A stretch of DNA of 64,000 bases from Larimichthys crocea (taxonomy: Eukaryota; Chordata; Actinopteri; Sciaenidae): positions 18,591,507 to 18,655,506 of the forward strand of contig NC_040028.1 of the NCBI RefSeq assembly GCF_000972845.2, written 5' to 3'. Shown piece by piece: positions 57,945-64,000 of this stretch. The notes under the pieces were generated by a model, which was not told the DNA's origin, ran no database searches, and worked only from the letters and a program-made list of their open reading frames with translations. Position 1 is the first letter of the stretch. The number at the start of each line of letters is the position of its first letter. Made by a program: the position numbers and the translations under genes.

Positions 57945-57976
57945 TGTACATCTTGTACAAGTAAACTATCAATAAA
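57945..57976 (+). terminator. shox: Polyadenylation signal of shox
   Basis: AATAAA at 57971-57976 follows two TGTA motifs (57945 and 57954), the arrangement bound by cleavage factor Im. Cleavage would fall near 57990-58000. This is the best-formed signal after the long AT-rich region. Confidence 0.65.
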
Positions 57977-58879
57977 GTTATAAATATTTGTACCCGAGTT
58001 TTAAAAATACTTTTACAACTTGTTAAGCTGCACGAGGGAATGTTCTGTGTAATGCGAGGCCGCTGTGGAAACATACTCTGTAACTCAGTGGACGATAATC
58101 CCTGTAAATGACTTGGAAAGACAGAACTAACCACATTTTCGAGATAATAACAGCAGTCAGATCTAATCCCCTTCCCCTAATGTCCTGACTATTTACGTCC
58201 TGATGCAGATTCGTGCTCTCTGCGTGGCTCGTACCGTGTTGTGGCTGATGCTCAGCAACTGTCTCAACCTGTGGATCAATATCAATATCAGTCTCGACTT
58301 TGACATTCACGCAGACTCCATGTTAGCCAGCCCCGGCTCATCACATCCAATCTGAGCTGCGCAACCAGGCACGGAAAATTGAGCTGCTATAAAATCCAGA
58401 TGCAGCCTAGAATCTGGAGCCCCCTCCTCTCCTCCTCCACCCACCTCTACACGGTATATCTCTCTGCCTGTGTTCGTCAAAATGACACAGATAGGATTGG
58501 TATGGAAAGTGGGGCTGTAACGTCGTCAAATAGAAGCAAGATGGCTGTAACCGGAGTTGGGGAAGCCTGTAAGTGTGGAGGGGAAAATAGGAGGCAAGCG
58601 AGAGATTTGAGGGATACTGTACGTACGACGTGTAATCTTCTCTGAGCTCGATGCTCAAAGAGGATCTTTCCTCCTTGTTTCAATGGCAATGATTAACTTT
58701 GAGCGGATGACATGCGAAGGTCAAGAGTTAGAGTATGTTCACCGGCGTCTACATTTGAAGTCAAACCCTCCCCACCGCCACACACACACACACACACATG
58801 CGTGCACAAACACACTCGGCATGCTCCCTCCACTTGTTCTTCCCACACACACTAAATTTTGCACATCTAAAATAGTTGG

Positions 58880-59315
58880 CCTCTCTCTTTTTTTTTTAAG
58901 TGTATTAGCTTCCTCTGGGAGCTTAATTCCAGATGTGTGTACACAAAGTAATTACGCCATGTGGTATAGTGGCCTATTGTCTGAACCCTCATGCAGGAAT
59001 TAGTCCAAATGGCGTCCTGTTGAGTGCGGTACCCCCCTAGAAGGTCGCCGCGCGTTTAATTTGTACCTCTTTGCTCATACATCAAGATTGAGTGATATAG
59101 TCGCAGACTGATGGCTCCGTGTTTACCCACTGACCCCTCCAGGCTGGGACCTGCTGGGCCAGGTCTGGAAATAACAGCATCCTTTTATGTGTACTAATAA
59201 TTAGCGTGGCACACACGGCCATCCATCAACCACCAATGAGCCATGGCTGCTTTGTCAACATGTTCAAGCACATAACTCTATTTATGTTGGCCACAAGTAA
59301 CAAATACACAATAAT
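58880..59315. promoter_or_regulatory. Candidate downstream enhancer
   Basis: Lies about 0.9 kb past the shox poly(A) site. It contains GCTTAATTCC, AAGTAATTACGCC, ACTAATAATTAGCGTGG and CACCAATGAGCCATGGC in even-composition DNA. It ends just before a GT tract. Texture-based call. Confidence 0.4.
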
Positions 59316-59327
59316 ATATTAATAGTG

Positions 59328-59355
59328 GAGTGTGTGTGTGTGTGTGTGTGTGTGT
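59328..59355. repeat. GT microsatellite
   Basis: About 13 GT units bounding the downstream candidate element. Confidence 0.93.
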
Positions 59356-60858
59356 GAGGCTTGATATTACATCTGGTTTTATTGTCGATGAGTTTTTGCT
59401 TCACGTGTTTGTTGTTTTTGGAATCAGCGTCCCGACTTCTTCACGTTTTGTATTAAATAATAGTTTTGTTCTCTCGCAAAACGCAGGATTTTTTTTATTT
59501 TTATGTATATTGCGACGGTCCGCTTCTAAAATCTCAAGCACAGGCTGCATGATATACGAATCCCAGCGTTCCCCGAGCCTCGGGTGCTACGCCGCGCTGG
59601 CCTATCAGAGGTCAAGTACTCAGGGGTCACGTGAAAATAGTTTTTATCACATTTCATTCTCATAATCCTCTTTGAAATGTCACACACAACTATGATCAGA
59701 CGGAATGTGAGCTGTCGTGGGGCTCAACATAAAGCCGGCGGTGGTGTGAAATGACAGACCTGAGAGGACTGTGGATATTTAGCACAAAGAAGTGAAGTCG
59801 GAGCTTTTGTCATTCTATATCACAATAACTCGAGGGGGGTGTGTGTGTGGTGGGGGGGGGCTACTTGTTTAAAAAGCTCAGAAAATAAGCGTTTATTTGG
59901 TTTAGCGGAGAGTTTTTTCGGGTGAGCCAACTTTGTGGTTCTTAAATCCCGAGTAAATCCTGTTCCGGCAGTTTCAGTTGTAGCTTGAAGTGAAGCCACC
60001 CAGAGAAACCTCAGCTGAAAACAATCGAGCTGAAGTGCTGAAGTCACTACGCTCGGCCGCGGATCAAAGGGCGCCTTTCATCCCGGTTTGTTTGGGCTAG
60101 ACTTGGGTTTGCTTTGTTGGCTAATGCTCATAAATGTATCTGGAGTCATCAACAGTGCAAAACTATATTAAAACTAACATTTTAAGTCTGGGTCAACACT
60201 TTTTTTTTCTTGCAGTGGAGGTGGAAAGTGTCAAGAATTCAAACTTAGAAAATTGAGGAAAGAAGAAGGGGGGGAAAAGTAAAGCGGGGCATTAAGTTCA
60301 CATTCCGTTCAGCCGTTTATGTTACACTCATTAGCAGATTATTTTCAGATCAAGCATTCATCTTGTGTTGTTGTAATCCAAGTCAGTTATCTTATGAAAA
60401 CACGATATTTTCGGTTCTATTGCGGCGTAATGTCCCGTCAAGTTTGGGGCTCATTACTCGATATATCAGCTCCATCTATAAATACAGAGACTTAAAACGT
60501 CGTTTCAAAATAAACAATAGAAAATTAAAGAATTATTTAAGTTTTAATCTTGTCTTTCATCAACCTCCATCGCACTAATTTATTGCACACACACACATTA
60601 TGATTCATGCTGCTTCTTACATAACTGCACTAAGTTAAATGACAGATGTAGTAAGAGATATGGAGTATCGTCACAGTGGGTTTGTGTTTGAGCTGTTTTG
60701 AGTTGGTTTGCGCTTTAATCCTCTGGTTAGAGTGGGTTTCTCTTCTGCGGGAGTGTATTGCAGCTCCATCCAGTGGGCTCAAAGTATTTCTGACCCGAGC
60801 GTTTCCTTCTTCTTCTCCTCTAGTATGTCTCTCTCTCTCTCTCTCTCTCTCCCTTCAG

Positions 60859-60940
60859 ATTAAAGACAGGGAGGGTGACACGGCAGCCAAGTCTGAGTTT
60901 ATTCTCAGTGAAAATAATCAAACAAGCTCACATAAATAAA
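60859..60940 (+). other. Possible alternative terminal exon (hypothetical)
   Basis: A strong pyrimidine tract and CCCTTCAG precede 60859. The frame compatible with the phase-0 shox exon 4 donor is open for 26 codons to TAA at 60937, which overlaps AATAAA at 60935-60940. Human SHOX has an alternative last exon, but I see no sequence match. It may be coincidence. Confidence 0.15.
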
Positions 60941-63553
60941 GAATAGAATGGATTTATTTTGGTATTTCTTTTACAGCCTCAGTATCGCAGGTTGAACTAA
61001 GATTAAAACAACATTCATATCCACATTCATATTTTTGACATGTCACAGATGATAAAGCACATAACTCATAAAATAAATGATGGCTGGATTCTGTTTCGGG
61101 GGTTGCTGGTGTTCCTCATGGACATTTGGAGCCAATGTTAATGTTGTTAGTAACGCCTGTGCACTGACAGGTTTATAATTTGTATTAAATCTGTATTAAA
61201 ATCCACTAACAAAGGTTTTTTTTTTTTTTTTTTTTGCATTAACTGAAATAAAAGTAAATCCCACAGTCTGACAACATGAAAGTGTTTTACTTCTATAAAC
61301 ACACATTGTGAGCAGATGTGATAAAATACATTGCATTGTGCTTCATACAACTAGTGTTCATAATTACTGAGACTGAATATACTCCTTATGACTTTAAAGT
61401 GCTTCCATGGCATTAGGTAACCGACCTGTAGGACTGTGAATACGACAATTAGCAGAGAGACATTATGAGGAATAAATGATATTTATTTCAAAATGAAATC
61501 AGATCCTGAAACATGAATATGTTTCTCCCAGAAATCAGAAAACAAACGTTGTTGTGTGAGTGGACGGACCGTCCTCTGATAGCGTGATGACATTAGACAT
61601 CAGAGTTCTCGGCTCTTATTTCTACTGACAGTTGTTCTTGTTCATAAGTCTTTGAACTGCCCACAGTCACTGAGAACATATGAACTCTATTGTCAAGTGA
61701 CTCTTCTTTCAAACTTCAACCGCTCCGTTTTTGAAGAAAGAAACATTCCCGATAAATGATGCATCATTGTTTTTCTTTCTTTTCTTTTTTTTGTCTTGCA
61801 GCATGGTGGATATGTTACAAATAAACATTCAGCAGCAGTTTAAAACCATAATTCATTTTGAAATGTCCTCCATTGAAGTGCTGAGTAACAAACACTTCAC
61901 TTAGAGCTGTTTTCAGAAAATATGTTTTTTTTTTTGTTTTTTTTAAATGTCAAATCTATTTACTGGAGTTTTCTTCAAAGCTCTTTTTTTTTTAAATTAC
62001 ACAACTTCAAACTAGTAATTAGACGACAAATTCAACCCTGAGAAATAATCATTGCATATTAATGTGATCGATAATAAAAGTTTTTTGTTTCCAGCTGGGC
62101 TGCATTTCCCTGCAGATAACACGCATGGAGAACTTCGATGGTACTACTGGTTCAGTTTATGTTCATATTTACAAAAAAAAAATTAACTTAAATGGGAATG
62201 GGAGCAAATATGATTAAGTTGAGGAATTGAAACAGATGTCAACGGTAAATGTTTGCAAACCATCCCAGCAGACCATCAGAGTGAAATTCCAGGACGGTTA
62301 GCTTTAGTCAGTTCAGATTGCCAGCAGGTCTCGTATTCACATACCTCACCTCAGTGCACGGTGATGTTTTAATTGCATTTGTCACAGTGAGCGAATTAAA
62401 AGACACTTTGTTATTGAGAGAAAATCATCAGACGAAGAAGAAGTATATGCTTTCTCATGGAGATTTGCAAAGATGCTGCAGCAGACTCTCGTGTGACGGT
62501 GCAGGATAACTTCCCACGTCTTTATTTTGTGGCTTATTATCACACTCAGTCACCCAGCGCAGTTTATGCTAATTTGGGTTAAGGCGGAGCAAAGGTCCCG
62601 AAAATGATTTCTCCGTTTCAACAATATGCTGGAAGATCGTTCAGAAGCTTCTTCTTCTTTTTTTTGTTGTTTTGATGTGGCTCAGCCAAACATCTGTTTG
62701 ACAGAGAATTATGATACGTTTCCAAAGCCGGGGAAAAGAGATTTTGCACCTTGTTAAAAGATTCCAGCACTGACAGAGAGGCCATCTTTGGGCTGTGTTT
62801 TCAGACTGCTTTGTATGATGTGACAAAAATGAACGAATAACATCACCCACACTTTGACTCTGATCTGTTTTTCTGAACCGTTTTGTCCAAACTCGCCCAT
62901 ATAGTGAGCGGTATTATATTTCAGTGTGCTAAGGGAAAAAAAAAAAGATGATTTACAAAAACGATGTTTGGGATTACTCCTGCCAACGATAATTTATTAA
63001 ACGTCAAGATGTTTTTTCTGGAGCCGTCTGATGTTGGAAGAGATTATTATACTTTTGATTGTTACATTACTGCACTTCTGTTTTCTTTAATAACATCGTC
63101 ATCTCGTCCCTCCTTGAAATCGTGTTTATATACGACTAATTTGCACCAGTGAATATGTTTTGAAGTCATCATAACGCTGCCTGGGTTACATTTTTATCAA
63201 CATATTGAGCAAATGTTGTTAATTAACACATCTGCCAAGACACAAACTGTTGATACTGAATATATCGGTTCACAGACGACGGATTTTCATGCCAAAATAT
63301 CCGAACTTGCGATATAATATCAGCCAGAGCTGAAACTTCAATAAAGATCTTCGTTGTTATTGTACTTGCAGCACTTCAGTAAGATTTGGGGAAGACGTTA
63401 AGTCTTGTTTTAAAGTCCACTGTGACACGGAGCACAAAAGAGGTTGTGTTTACGTATAATGAAATCCAGGATTTTTCCTCGACTCTCAACCAAAGTGCTT
63501 TTTGTTGGCAAAACCCGACCACACACGAGACATGCTGGAGGACATTTTAGTGC

Positions 63554-63590
63554 TCATCTCATGTCATGTCATCTCATCTCATCTCATCTC
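63554..63590. repeat. Pentanucleotide CTCAT repeat
   Basis: About seven units of CTCAT/GTCAT, with two variant units. Confidence 0.9.
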
Positions 63591-63839
63591 GAGCTACAAG
63601 CTTGTCCAGCGAGCAGACAAACAGACACAAACCCGCGTTGGTGTGTGTCCTGCAAGAAGGAGCCTCACAGATTCGTGGCAATCAGACAGAGGGTGAATGT
63701 TAATGAAAAAGCAAACAGCCCACCACTGCAATTTGTGCTGGAAAACATGTTTGAGCAATTGCCACAGCTCTTGTACTCCCTCTCTCTCTCTCTGTTCGCC
63801 CTGCGAGGAACACTTCAGGGAAAATAATTATCTGTCATT

Positions 63840-63990
63840 TCCAGCGTGGGGGGTCAAATGCATTTAGATGCAAATGAGAACAACTTCCGGTTTCAGAGTG
63901 TTGCTAATGAAATGTAAAAAATGCAAATGTGTGTGTTTTTGCCAAACTAACGGGCAACTTGGTGCCAAGTTTTGTCTTTTCAGACTTAAA
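63840..63990. promoter_or_regulatory. Candidate element with two octamer motifs
   Basis: Perfect ATGCAAAT octamers (POU-type sites) at 63868-63875 and 63921-63928, with GCTAATGAAATG between them. The block may continue beyond the window. Confidence 0.33.
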
Positions 63991-64000
63991 CAGGATGAAC

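Larger units (their letters stand above)
55380..57995 (+). other. shox: shox 3' UTR (inferred)
   Basis: About 2.6 kb of non-coding DNA from the stop codon to the probable cleavage site. The first 1.2 kb is GC-richer, with purine runs, GT tracts and a CTT repeat (56350-56378). The rest is strongly AT-rich with many T homopolymers. A Pumilio-type TGTAAATA is at 56833-56840. A possible proximal AATAAA is at 55585. The extent rests on poly(A) motifs only. Confidence 0.6.
59356..63839. other. Gene-free stretch downstream of shox
   Basis: AT-rich with many T runs (61208, 61927, 61985). Apart from the hypothetical exon at 60859 and the pentanucleotide repeat, I see nothing. No neighbouring gene starts here. 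Confidence 0.5.

Overview
This window reads as nuclear DNA of a teleost fish, probably a spiny-rayed (percomorph) species. It holds one split vertebrate gene with GT-AG introns and long non-coding flanks. It is rich in CA/GT microsatellites, and several decayed interspersed repeats resemble families widespread in percomorph genomes. The species cannot be named from the sequence alone.

The only protein-coding gene I can support is a complete shox (short stature homeobox) orthologue on the + strand. It has five coding exons: 47348-47594, 49342-49550, 52691-52748, 52947-53035 and 55134-55379. Together they encode 282 residues: a conserved N-terminus, a paired-type homeodomain split over exons 2 and 3, a proline-rich PPPPFGL segment and a C-terminal OAR motif. 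A TATA box lies about 0.2 kb before the ATG. The 3' UTR probably runs about 2.6 kb to an AATAAA at 57971. The N-terminus and the segment before the homeodomain match SHOX rather than SHOX2.

The 47 kb upstream and 6 kb downstream hold no recognisable exon. Within them, AT-rich blocks of mixed, non-repetitive sequence full of homeodomain, PBX-like and octamer-like motifs stand out between microsatellites. They look like the conserved non-coding elements that surround developmental homeobox genes, and I list the clearest as candidates. Conservation cannot be tested here. Similar blocks lie in introns 2 and 4.

Repeats include tRNA-derived SINE copies (85-215, 29905-30082, 33104-33256, plus relics), a Tc1/mariner transposase remnant near 11.96 kb, several short non-autonomous elements present as pairs of related copies, two perfect short tandem duplications and dozens of microsatellites. 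Intron 2 is unusually loaded with GT/CA tracts, one of which begins at the splice donor.

I found no evidence of a new enzyme or defence system. The most unusual sequence-level signals are a 20-bp exact repeat shared by two upstream blocks, two perfect inverted repeats about 0.6 kb apart near 37.4-38.0 kb, perfect hairpins at 25970 and 7647, and a phase-compatible possible alternative terminal exon at 60859.
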